A stretch of 64,000 bases of DNA, taken from Ailanthus altissimus. Lineage: Eukaryota > Streptophyta > Magnoliopsida > Sapindales > Simaroubaceae. Below are positions 10,313 to 20,011 of this stretch, piece after piece. The notes beneath the pieces were generated by a model. The model did no database searches and was not told the origin of the DNA. It was given only the letters and a program-made list of their open reading frames with translations. The position numbers were made by a program, and so were the translations under genes. How positions within the stretch are numbered: position 1 is the stretch's first letter; every line of letters starts with the position of its first letter. The stretch is taken from the NCBI GenBank assembly GCA_946807835.1, contig OX327697.1, positions 3,549,001 through 3,613,000 of the forward strand, written 5' to 3'.

Positions 10313-11041
10313 TGTTGAGGGAGGGAACGCCCTTCTCCCTCTCGAGGTTATATTGAAGCGAAGAACCCGCGATTCAACCTAGAACCCTAACCTCCTTACA
10401 CAGCGGAATAATCTGTTAATCAAGAAAAATAACAAGAATCCAAAGCAGAATATAAAATAGCACAACACAATCTTACGTGATTCGGTCAATTGTCTACGTC
10501 CACGGTAGATCCAAGGATCCTAACCTCTCTTATTAACTCCTTAGAGATTTTACAAGGAAAACTCAATTTGAAGAACCCTTAAAAGAACCTAATGTTTAGT
10601 GAACCTTACTCTACCACGAATAATGATCACCCAAATGACGGTTCCACCCTAACGCACACAAGCACTTAGTGTCTACCAAATTCTTCCATTCTCTTACAGT
10701 CTCTCTTAATACTTAATCTCAACTAAAGGGTTTGCAAGTGTTTATATAGGGTGTATTTTGTGCCTACTAACCCTATTCCTTGTTAGAGTAAGAGTCCACT
10801 TGTCTTAGGGGTCGCAGCACTCAGCCATGGGCGCCGCGGAGCTCAGCTTTGACAACGCCTACCCTGCATTTTCTTCACTTCTTTCGCGTTTTCGTCCCGT
10901 TTCGCTTCTCTCTTCGTGTCTCACATATCCTAGATTTCTCCATACGTATCCCACACGTTCTAAATTTCTTGTAATTTTTTTCTTTCATATTTATCTCAAT
11001 TCTTATCCATCCAAAATTATTAAATCCCTAATTTTTTAATA
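10313..11041 (-). repeat. 5' LTR of Copia A
   Basis: It matches 7982-8867 along its length but is about 157 bp shorter. The difference is mostly one deletion near 10806 that removes most of the GC-rich array. It ends TTTTTTAATA where the partner has TTTTCCAACA. Confidence 0.85.
10809..10860 (-). repeat. GC-rich palindromic array 4 (deleted remnant)
   Basis: Only the CGCAGCACTCAGCCATGGGCG end of the array survives in this LTR. The rest, present in the partner LTR at 8528-8684, is gone. Confidence 0.7.
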
Positions 11042-11082
11042 TTATTATTTTTTAAATCCTATTTACATTTTCAAAAAGTCTC

Positions 11083-11150
11083 TGTAGCCTGAATGGTTAG
11101 CCTTGAGTGCACCATCTTTTCATCGGCGTTTAATTCTGGGTTGGAGTAAG
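11083..11150 (+). repeat. Possible tRNA-derived SINE head
   Basis: TAGCCTGAATGG at 11085-11096 resembles a Pol III A box, and GTTTAATTCTG at 11128-11138 resembles a B box. They are 31 bp apart, the tRNA-like spacing. No clear 3' end or TSD was found, so this is only a candidate. Confidence 0.3.
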
Positions 11151-11161
11151 ATTTCTCCCCA

Positions 11162-11360
11162 ACAAATATTTCTCTCCTTTCTTTGGAAGTAGACTTTCCG
11201 AACACGTAAATACTTCTCTCCCCTTTTTGAGAATAGACTTTCTAGAACATAAAAATGCTTCTCTTCCCTTTTTGAGAATAGACTTTCGAAATACGTTTCA
11301 CTGTATCAGTGTATCGAGCGATACTGACAAATCTCTCTTTATTTTGGGAGTAGACTTCAT
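11162..11360 (+). repeat. Imperfect tandem repeat, about 50-65 bp units
   Basis: Four related units each contain a TTCTCTC(C)CTTT block followed by GAATAGACTTTC or GGAAGTAGACTTTC. They begin near 11162, 11208, 11258 and 11325. The middle two share CCCTTTTTGAGAATAGACTTTC-like cores and are the best conserved. Confidence 0.65.
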
Positions 11361-11880
11361 TGTTAAAGAAAATAAATAACAATTGATGAAAGTTCCGAAT
11401 GTATCAGGTTAATTGGCATCTCTTCAAGTTCAATCCATTCAGTTTCGATATAAATAGTCCTTTTAATTATTTGTCAATGTTTTCTGGGAATTGAAGAGTG
11501 CTGTGTTTGACCCAACACATAGCATATACCATGATGATTATTATTCAAAATCTAAAATTTACTTTGCACCAGAAGATTTCAATGATAGCTACTTTTTTTT
11601 ATTTGTAAACACATTCAATGATACTTCAGAAGAAGTCTACTTATATAACATAGTTTTGTTTGTCTCAATAAGGTAGTGGAATATCTACATCAAATGGATT
11701 CAGAACCAACAATTACCCTTGTGAAAAATTCATCGAACTAAAACCCTGGAGAATTATAATGAGGTGAGTCAAATAACAAATCTTATACCAACTAGGAAGA
11801 ATCAAATTGCTAATAAATCTTACTAAGCCCTAGTCAATTAGGAATTGTTTGGCAGTAATGGCACCACAAACCTTTTCTCC
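11361..11880. other. No recognised gene
   Basis: A 61-codon plus-strand frame at 11491-11676 (DPTHSIYHDDYY, FAPEDFND) looks protein-like but matches nothing I know. The rest is AT-rich. Confidence 0.35.
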
Positions 11881-11888
11881 ACAATATC

Positions 11889-12078
11889 TCAGAGGCCGCT
11901 GCAGAGTTTCTTGACATCCTCTTCCTTAGCAAACCAATTGGGTATCAGCCTTGTGGCATATGGATAGACATCTTTATAAGATTTCTTTATGGTCATTTCA
12001 GCAACTTCAGCAGCCACTGATACATCTCTAGGAGACTTCTTCTCATCACAAAGCTGACCCTCTTCCTTTCTTTCCCAA
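11889..12078 (-). CDS. Unrecognised terminal-exon-like segment
   Basis: On the minus strand a frame opens near 12078 and closes with TGA at 11889-11891. It encodes about 62 residues of well-mixed sequence, including FWERKEEGQLCDEKKSPRD, VSVAAEVAEMTIKKSYKDV and YPYATRLIPNWFAKEEDV. The charged, aromatic-rich composition and GC-richer codons look like a real plant exon, not transposon debris. I do not recognise the family. It lies about 300 bp downstream of the stop of the large minus-strand gene, on the same strand, and that stop is a good match to the family's normal C-terminus, so it is more likely the remnant of a separate gene. Confidence 0.35.
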
Positions 12079-12357
12079 AAGATACTTCAAAAACACCTAT
12101 TCTCCTTCAAATCATTAAATATACAAGAAACAATATATACTTTCCCAAAAATGACCATAATCGGCTCCAATCCAAACGATCGAGCGCCTCAGTTACATGG
12201 GTTGACCTGTCCGGATTCCATCTTGCATTCCTCTTTCTTTCTTTGATCCCGGTGCATTGGTTAGTAAAGGGTATCGCAGATAAATGGATGAGGACATGCA
12301 ATGCTAAATACAAATCAAAAAAGGATTTAGTGGGAGAGGGGATCAAGCAATTCATAA

Positions 12358-12563
12358 TCACAATGAAACACATTGTAAACCCTCAGGAAGTTTCCTGGGC
12401 ATTGGATGTGCTGTGACATATCTCTGGGGAAATGGCTTTGGTGTGCCATAGGTATCTGCTTGTCCTCCGATATGAAACTTTGCAAAACGGTTGATAACAG
12501 CAAACTTTTCCAACTCCTGACATTCCACTCTTATGTCAACCATTGATGCTGTCTTGTCCACTC
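12358..12563 (-). CDS. Last coding exon of the DSP-related gene
   Basis: After an AG acceptor (TGATGCAG) the frame reads VDKTASMVDIRVECQELEKF, AVINRFAKFH and RYVTAHPMPRKLPEGLQCVS, then TGA at 12358-12360. This is the conserved C-terminal signature of the family and joins in frame to the KLENDFER end of the preceding exon. A short Ser/Asn-rich linker common in relatives is absent here. Confidence 0.85.
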
Positions 12564-15500
12564 TGCATCAACCATATGGAATGTAAAGAATATCATGAAA
12601 CTGGATGATATGTAAAATTGCATCTTTGTCAAAATTGCATAGGTAGAATAGAAGTGTGTAACATCTCAAGTTGGATTTTGGAAGACCAAAGTTTTCTCCT
12701 TTTCCCTTTTTAGGGTTGCATGGGGAATTGATAAATAATTTAATGCATGAACAAAAGTATTACGGGCGCTCAGACAAATCTTTCCTGCAGAATGAAGTAA
12801 AAGCTTTTGGATTGTCTACCCACTCTAAGTCATGCAATCTTTTATTCAATTTGATGCTACATATATTGGTGAACAACTCAGTTAACATGCAGTTGCAACT
12901 CTGGCCGTCACAAAGACACAAGACAATCCCAATCACTTAATGAAAGCCAAGACTTGTTTCATACCTTTCAAAGTCATTTTCAAGCTTCTGTGCTCTAGCA
13001 GATAGCTCTTCAATAAAGTTCAAAACCTGCTGGTCCCCAGTGCCCTCAATAGTTTTGTGATTCTCAGAGGCCCTGTACATGAATTGGAGAGAAATTAACT
13101 ATCAGAAGATTAATAATCTTCCAAGCATCTTCCCAAGTATCGTTATAAGCTTTAAGTAAAAAAGAAAAAAACTTATTTTCTATGGTAATGATTATTAGAG
13201 ATTAAGGGAGAATATTCTAGTGTGCACTCTATTATTTATCACTCACTAGACAAGATTCACATCTCATAAGATACAGCCTAACTCCAGGAATGACACTCAC
13301 ATGTTACTGTTCTCTGTAGGTACAAGCAAATCTTTTCGTGTGCAACAGGTGAGGCTGCATGCCTCCCCTACGGCTAATCTTGAGACAAAGTATATCACAC
13401 CATCGTGGTGTGAAGTAGCATTGGCTGAGAGAATGGATTTTGGTGCAGGACTAAGTAATTGCTGCATAAGCTGTGTGGTCAAGATAAGCCTTCTCTTTGA
13501 TCGAAGCATTGGCTGCACATCTTCTGTTATCTCAACCTCATTTCCTACCTGCCAGTAAATAAGATAACCACTTCAATAAATATTGATGACAATGTATTGA
13601 AGAAAAATTGATATACCGGAAAAGGTATATTTTAATAGGCACACCTTTTCGATCATTCGATTTGTGGCTCGCGCCCAGTCTTGTTCTGCTATGCTGCATA
13701 AACAAAATTATTTTCAACATTAGTAGAATGAACAGAAGAGGAACCAATGATTGAACATCCAATTGATGGTAGGAAGCAATAAAACCAGTGAAGAATAGGT
13801 GTCCACATGGTTTAACAAGTTAACAAGTCAGCACAATTTAATATGAAATAGTAAGCTAAGTGTAGTGTAGTGTTCGAGCTCAGTCACTGATATTGTAAAA
13901 ATTCAGAATTTTGGACAAATTAGTTCTGAATCTCTGAAATTTCTTACTTCGGTCCATCTTAGGCAACCCAGAAAAACATAAAAGAAACTTCCCGATATAC
14001 AAGCATAAGTGGAAGCTAAACATTAATGATTCATCAAATTGGATTTACCTCATATTTTGAGGCCTCTGGGAGCCTTGTGTCACTTCCTTGTGCCACGGGA
14101 GAAGCTCAGATGTCACACTTTTGCGCTTCTTTGGTCTTATAATAGCCATACTATGATTGGTAATGTCTGATGGCAACACATAAGGAGCTGAGATGTGTTC
14201 AGTTCCAACCAAAGTCGCAACTCCAGTAGGCATAACAGTACCACACTGACTAGCATCAGCAGAATCTCCTCGTTCCACAGATGAATGCATGTGCAAATTC
14301 TGCAAAGGCTTTGCTAGAGAAAATTGTCCTGTGTCAACTTTCAGTATTCTGGGATCATACATAGGTAGCATCTGCCCATTTTTCAGAGATCCAAATGGCT
14401 GAAACCGAGAAGGCACCACAAGACGATTAACCTGGCTATGTTCCACAAGATCTGAGATCACATTGCTGCTTCCAGATTGACTCTGAGAATTGTCTTGACC
14501 AAACTTTACCATCTCGTTAGAAGGTTGATCTTGTAGGGCCATCACCATCTCGTTAGAAGGTTGATCTTGGAGAGCTGGTCTTGGCAAAGCTCTACCATGT
14601 GGATCATCTGTTTTTTCTGTTGGTGAGCTCATCACTTTGATATCTCCGGATGGAAATGAATCATGTGGTACTACAGAACTTCTCTTACTTGGATCAGTCT
14701 CCACATTTTTCATTACCCGAACTTGGTAGCGATGGGAGGAGTTTTGATGGAGATTGGGGGATGAGTCCAATGAATGGATAACAGATGCCAAATTTCTCTT
14801 TCTAGCTTCGTGAGCATGATTATCATCATTCTTTACTCTGTCAAGATTGTGCCAGGGAGGATGAGCCACCAAAGAGCTAGATGGTAGAGCACTTGCATCT
14901 GAAATATACTTTGAAGATGCTTTTGATCCATGTTGTGAAGCATCAAGTATCTCTGATGATATCTGCTGCTGGGAACCTGAACCAAATTCAGATGATCCAT
15001 GCCCACCTTTTGGGGCATTAATTGTATTATTATTTGATGGATCAATGGAGGAAGGAGAGTTGGAGGAATCCTTGAGAGGCTCCGCAAAGGAAGGTTGTCT
15101 CTGAATTGGTACGTTTGTCCATACATTGTGAGGCCTCGCTGACATGTCACCCTGTTGAGACATGCCAAGCATAACTGATGGCTGAGATACTGGCACAGCC
15201 TCCAAAACTGGAAACTGCTGACCTAACTGACTTGTGCCCATCTGTCGAGAAGCATCTTGAGAGGCCAAAAAGTGTGGATATCTACTACCAGTGCTTGGCA
15301 ATGTTGCCTGTGAAGACTGAGATGCTACAGGTGAACCAGACCTGAATTGCATGTGAGGCTGACTTTTTATGTATGTAGGACCTTGCGTAAACGCTGTGGC
15401 AGAGTTCCCTTGCGTATTTGAGTACATTACTGAAGCATTACTTTTATCATCCCAGTGTGCTCTTTGAGACAACTCATGTGAGAGAGGTGAAGTCTGAACC

Positions 15501-18500
15501 GTTGATGGGGAAGCCACCAAGGTCTGGTTTATCTCCCTTAACTCAGAATTGATTTGCCTTGAGTTTGAGTAAGATATTGTTTGGGGCAAACCATGAGAGG
15601 AGAGGAAATGACTTGAATTGGGCAGCCTTTGAGAAGGAGGACCCAACCTCAAACCAAAACCTTGAGAAGTAGAAGGCTGATTATACAGTTGAACACCAGC
15701 TTTACCTGTTTCGGCTTCAGGTACCTTGGCCAATGTATTGCAAGCAGTAGAACCAGGAGGTGCTACACTGGCATCATCCCTTGATTGGTCAACCTTGTGA
15801 AGAAGCTCGAGCATATTTTGGCTGTCAAGGTAGAGCAATTATTAGTCCCATGAAACTGTATAAAATCAGTAATGTATATACAACGTTATAAATAAAAATT
15901 TTGGGCTCAAACCATAAATAATATATATATCTAACAATACTGTTGATCAATTAGATGACAATAATACTAAGGCCTGTATAGGTTTCTAAGCAATGAATGA
16001 ACTGAATAGCAAAGATTTCAACAAGAAAAACGAGCTGATACTCAGTATTCATTACAATTATAAAGCATTGACCGTAGTTTCCAATTTAACATAATTTCTA
16101 TAATTAACTACCTTGACTGAGCGGTAACATTTGAACTATCAGAGCCGACTGATGTATGGTCACCTTTAGAAGCTCTAGCATGTGGATCATCTGCTTTTTC
16201 TGTCAGGAAGCTCATTGTTTTGATATCTCTGGACAAATGTGAATCATGTTGTACTCCAGAACTTCTCTTACTTGGATCAGTCTCCACATTTTTCATTGCC
16301 CGAACTTGGTCCAGTAAAGCATAGTTTTGGTGGAGATTGGGGGATGAGTCCAATGAGTGGCCAACAGCTGCCAAATTTCTTCTTGTGGTGGCATGAGCAT
16401 GATTATCATCATTCGTTACTCTTTCAAAATCCTGCTGGCGAGGTTGCTGGCGAGGTTGAGCCACCAAAGAGCCAGAGGGAAGAGCACTCACATCTGAAAT
16501 ATATTTTGAAGAAGCTTTTGACCCATGTGATAAACCAGCTGTCAGTGAAGTCTCAAGAATCTCTGATGATATTTGTTGCTGGGAACCCGGACCAAATTCA
16601 GATGATCCATATCCTCCTTTTGGGGTATTAATTGCAGTATTATTTGATGGATCAATGGAGGAAGGAGAGTTGGAGAAAACCTTGAGAGGCTCCGCAAAGG
16701 AAGGTTGTCTCTGAATTGGTATGTTTGTCCACACGTTATGAGGCCTTGTTGACATGTCACCCTGTTGAGACATAACAGGCATAACTGATGGCTGAGATAC
16801 TGGCACAGCCTCCAAAACTGGAAACTGCTGACTTAAATGATTTGTGCCCATCTGTCGAGAAGCATCTTGAGAGGCCAGAAAGTGTGGATATCTGTTACTA
16901 GTGCTTGGCAATGTCGCCTGTGAAGACTGAGATGCTACAGGTGAACCAGACCTGAATTGCACGTGAGGCTGACTTTTTACGTATGAAGCACCATGCATAA
17001 ATGTCGTGCCAGAGTTCCCTTGCATATTCGAATATGCTGAGGTCCCTGCTTGTACTGAAGTATTACTTTTATCATCCCAGTGTGCTTTTTGAGACAACTC
17101 ATGTGGGAGAGGTAAAGTCTGAACCAAAGATGGGGAAGCCACCCAGGACTGGTTTTTATCCCGTAACTCAGGATTGACTTGCCTTGAGTTTGGATATGTT
17201 ACTGTTTGAGGCAAACCTTGAGAGGAGAGGAAATGGCTTGAATTGGGCAGCCTTTGAGAAGGAGGGCCCAACCTCAAACCAAAACCTTGAGAAGTAGAAG
17301 ACTGATTATACAGTTGTACACCAGATTTACCTGTTTCGGATTCAGGTAACTTGGTCAATGTATGGCAGGCAGCAGAACCAAGAGGTAATACACTGGCATC
17401 ATCCCTTGATTGGTCAACCTTGTGAAGAAGCTCAAGCATATTTTGGCTGTCAAGGTAGAGCAATTATAAGTTCCATGAAAATGTACAAAATAGTAATGGA
17501 TAGAATCAATGGTACAAATGAACAGTTTTGGGCTCAAAAATCGCAACAATACTGTTGATCAACAAGATGACAATAATACTGAGGCCTGTATAGGTTTCTA
17601 ACAATGAATGAACTGAATAGGAAAGATTTCTACACGAAAAATGGAGCTTATACCCTTATTCATTACAATTATTAAGCATACACCATACTCTTCAATTTAA
17701 CATAATTTCTATAATTAACTACCTTGCCCGAGCGACGACATTTGAACTATCAGAGCCAACTGATGTAAGATCACCTTTAGAAGGTACCTCCTCTGATGCT
17801 CTAGAGTTCCCCCTGAAATGAGGTAAGCATCCCTGTAAAAGAAGACAAATCAGGTACTAATGATTATTTCAAAAGAAACAGTCAATATGACCATCAGCAA
17901 ATAGTATAAAGAACCATCATTTACCTGCTCCAAGTTTATTGAATTGCTGGAAGTGTGACTAAAAAACTGGAACTGCCCAGAATATTCTTGTTCTGAACCA
18001 ATGAATCTTTTGGAGTTATAACCGCCATTGGAATTCTCACTTTGGTAGTAGTTCTGTTTCTCATAAGTTTCACCTTCTCCACCATAAGAATCATTATATA
18101 CATGAGAACCATTGCCTATTTGTTGTGGGCTCTTTCCCATGGTCTCTTTTTCCCTGTTGTCCATGGAAATATCAGTATGCCCCATGTACTCAGATTGATT
18201 GCTCTCTCGAACTTGACTGGTTGCCTGATGGGCCACAACAGAGTATGGTACTGAGGAAAATTTTGTTTGCGAATCTTCTCTATGTGAAGCTGTTCTCAGC
18301 TTACGTACCTCACTTTCTGAGCGCTCAAAAATCTGACCTGCCCATGCATTGTTTGAATGCATAAATGATTGGACTTGTCGACTTCCTTCAATGGATGGCT
18401 TCTGTGGAGGGTTACAATCAATCCACTCACCAGTAACTTTCAGGCGCTTTTCAATTGATTCATGAGAGCCATCCTGACGTAAACCCTCTGTCTGTTCAAC

Positions 18501-20011
18501 AGGAAATTGGATGCCTGCCTGCTGAAAGCCAGGAAACCTGGAGCTCATGCTGGAGGAGGCACTTTGCAAGTTATTATCAACCCAACCTGTCTGTTGATTA
18601 TCACTTTTAATGAAGTTTGGCAGCTGATTAGCAGTTGACTGTTCTGTTTTCTGGAGAGTCAATCCACTCCATTCCTCCTGCAGGCTAGTATCACTGCTTG
18701 AAGCTTCTGCCATAGCAGACTGCATAAGAGCACTCCAGCTTCCACTCTGAATTGATGGTAATGAATTTCCTAAATCTGTATTTTCCAACATATTGCCAAA
18801 ACCAACAGCGCCAATGTCAGGGCGCCTTCCAAAAGAAACATCCCAACTGTTGTCATCCATATTGAACAATATCTTCTCTTCCATTGGGTCTAGGGCTACC
18901 AAACCTTGAGGACCATGCTGTGTTGACTTTTGTTGCATCATGGGCCAGCCATTTAGCTCTTGCCTCCCACTAAATTCCTTCATAGATGCATTTGTTTGTG
19001 GTGAATTCCCCTCGTGAACATTTCGTGATAACATTCCACTGTTTAAACCCTGATTAGGAACTTCTCTAAACGTATTCTTCCCAGGAAATCCCTGGCTGGA
19101 TATGAATGCACCTTGGGGCATGGAAACCTGTGCTGCAGAAACCGTGAATTGATCTCTCAAAAAGGAATTACCATAGCCTGATGACTGCACTGCAGGTTTT
19201 TGTGCTTGAGGTATTCCTTGAACTTGGGGATATTGGCCCACGTTTCCTCTTGCTGTGGCAACAGGAGTACCATATAAAGATACATCAAGCTGCTGAGGAA
19301 CATGGCCCATCGAATGCAGAGGTTGACCATTCTCTGGTGATAACATGAGTCTGTTTGCCACTTGTCCAGCAGCGGGTGCACTGCCGGGTACCCAGTTCAT
19401 AAACATTTGAGATGCATCATTAATAGGAGTTATGTTTGAGTCAATTCTGCCAAATTTGGCTTGTAGCACACACTTAAAGACTCACCACCACGTCTCTCAA
19501 AGAATCTGTAAATATGACAAAAAAAGTTGGTATTACTTTTCAAAACCTTTAAAAGAGTGTTTAAAATAACCATGAATAAATATTTTAGTTAGTTTAAAAA
19601 ATCTCTCTGCAAAATTTCAAGACATAAAAGGGAGGAATATTCACACTCTCAACCAAACAGCACGATTTCCTTGGTGATTTACAGCAAGGCAGCAGGGATG
19701 TCTACAGAGATATTGAATACTGGAGGTGAAGATCGTCAATACCTAATTGTTGTACACCGTAGTATTGCAGATTGAAGTTATAAGGTACCACAACTGTCTT
19801 TGTTTTTGAACCCACTGACTGTTATCTAGCACTTGCCAACTGCTGCAGATTGAAATTCAAAGGTACCACACTGTCTTTGTTTTCCAACCCACTGATTGTT
19901 ATTTAGCACTTGCCAACTGCCATCAACACCGTGAGATAGATGCTGCCCCTGGGACATGTTGTCTAGCTCAATTAAGTTGCAGATCCCGTCTTCAACTTTG
20001 TTACCAGGCAT
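12358..20011 (-). CDS. Dentin sialophosphoprotein-related plant gene, N-terminus disrupted
   Basis: A minus-strand gene of at least nine exons, of the plant family annotated 'dentin sialophosphoprotein-related' (Arabidopsis At5g07940, At5g07970, At5g07980), whose function is unknown. Exons, with GT/AG borders visible except where noted: start region 20011-19846; about 19505-17925; 17832-17723; 17446-16112; 15821-14049; 13693-13645; 13548-13301; 13072-12965; 12563-12358 (TGA). The N-terminus keeps MPGNK and DNMSQGQHLSHGVDGSW. The C-terminus keeps LLPWHKEVTQ, KRRLILTTQLMQQLL, FAVINRFAKFH and RYVTAHPMPRKLPEG. The protein is Ser/Gln-rich with no membrane segment. Two exons are a tandem duplication. 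The start region has a frameshift and a tandem repeat, and most of the usual second exon is missing, so a full-length product is doubtful. A truncated product from an ATG at 19406 remains possible. Confidence 0.85.
12965..13072 (-). CDS. Penultimate exon of the DSP-related gene
   Basis: A 108 bp exon between acceptor ATGTACAG and donor GTATGA. It reads ASENHKTIEGTGDQQVLNF, IEELSARAQKLENDFER and is likely helical. It matches the family segment that precedes the conserved VDIRVECQELEKF block. Confidence 0.8.
13301..13548 (-). CDS. Exon with the KRRLILTTQLMQQLL signature
   Basis: A 248 bp exon between acceptor TACTGGCAG and donor GTGAGT. It reads VGNEVEITEDVQPMLRSKRR, LILTTQLMQQLLSPAPKSIL and SRLAVGEACS. 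This is the most conserved block of the family and is open without stops. Confidence 0.85.
13645..13693 (-). CDS. 49 bp exon of the DSP-related gene
   Basis: A very short exon between acceptor TTATGCAG and donor GTGTGCC, reading SIAEQDWARATNRMIEK. It matches the family's AE-DWAQATNRLI segment and joins in frame to the exons on both sides. Confidence 0.8.
14049..15821 (-). CDS. Large exon, duplicate copy 2
   Basis: The exon starts at acceptor CTTGACAG with SQNMLELLHKVDQSRDDA and ends at LLPWHKEVTQGSQRPQNMR before GTAAAT. It is fully open, about 590 codons, Ser/Gln-rich. Its first two thirds repeat the exon at 16112-17446. Its last third (LPRPALQDQPSNEMV to PKKRKSVTSELLPWHKEV) is unique and carries a basic PKKRK stretch that could act in nuclear import. 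The short unit LQDQPSNEMV is itself repeated in tandem. Confidence 0.85.
14589..17803 (-). repeat. 1.6 kb in-frame tandem duplication within a gene
   Basis: Unit 14589-16171 (1583 bp) and unit 16172-17797 (1626 bp) are direct repeats. Each spans the end of one exon (SKGD-TSVGSDSSNV), an intron and most of the next exon (SQNMLELLHKVD to DDPH-RA). The word GCTCTA occurs at both outer ends and at the junction (14589, 16172, 17798), so the breakpoint was probably a 6 bp microhomology. Both copies keep splice sites and open frames. Confidence 0.9.
16112..17446 (-). CDS. Large exon, duplicate copy 1
   Basis: The exon starts at acceptor CTTGACAG with SQNMLELLHKVDQSRDDA and ends at GSDSSNVTAQS before GTAGTT. 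It is open throughout, about 445 codons. It differs from its duplicate at 14049-15821 by scattered substitutions and small in-frame indels, for example an extra TAGLSHG segment. The 3' end is a hybrid created by the duplication junction at 16172: DDPHARA runs directly into SKGDHTSVGSD. Confidence 0.85.
17723..17832 (-). CDS. 110 bp exon of the DSP-related gene
   Basis: Between acceptor TTTTACAG and donor GTAGTT the frame reads GCLPHFRGNSRASEEVPSKG and DLTSVGSDSSNVVARA. The final AG joins the C of the next exon to make the serine of SQNMLELL. Its 3' half is the source of the matching end of exon 16112-17446. Confidence 0.8.
17925..19505 (-). CDS. Large middle exon of the DSP-related gene
   Basis: The donor (GAGCAG before GTAAATG) is clear and the frame is open from 19469 to it. 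It has family motifs PINDAS, VPQQLDVSLYGTPVA, LDPMEEKILFNMDDNSWDV and SGSWSALMQSAMAEASS. An acceptor-like TTTACAG lies at 19506, but the frame directly behind it has a TGA, so the true 5' border or a further frameshift is unresolved. Relatives have about 200 more residues (a Gln-rich MQRQQQ region) before this point; they are not found here. Confidence 0.8.
19768..19925 (-). repeat. Approximately 80 bp tandem duplication in the N-terminal exon
   Basis: The segment containing GTACCACA-CTGTCTTTGTTTT and CTAGCACTTGCCAACTGC (or TTTAGC...) occurs twice in tandem. It re-encodes the SWQVLNNNQWV region in a different frame, and the duplicate brings a TAG into the frame that starts at 20011. Confidence 0.85.

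Larger units (their letters stand above)
7982..11041 (-). mobile_element. Copia element A, gag-only deletion derivative
   Basis: A structurally complete element of about 3.06 kb in minus orientation. It has a 5' LTR at 10313-11041, a primer-binding site just inside it, a gag frame with zinc knuckle and the start of protease, then a short untranslated stretch and a 3' LTR at 7982-8867. A 5 bp TSD, TTATT, flanks it (7977-7981 and 11042-11046). Integrase, RT and RNase H are absent. Such LTR elements carrying only gag are known in plants as TR-GAG elements and depend on autonomous relatives. Several stops in gag show this copy is inactive. Confidence 0.85.

Noticed and set aside
16239..16631. 130-codon plus-strand open frame
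   Set aside because: It is antisense to an open exon of the DSP-related gene, with no independent protein features.
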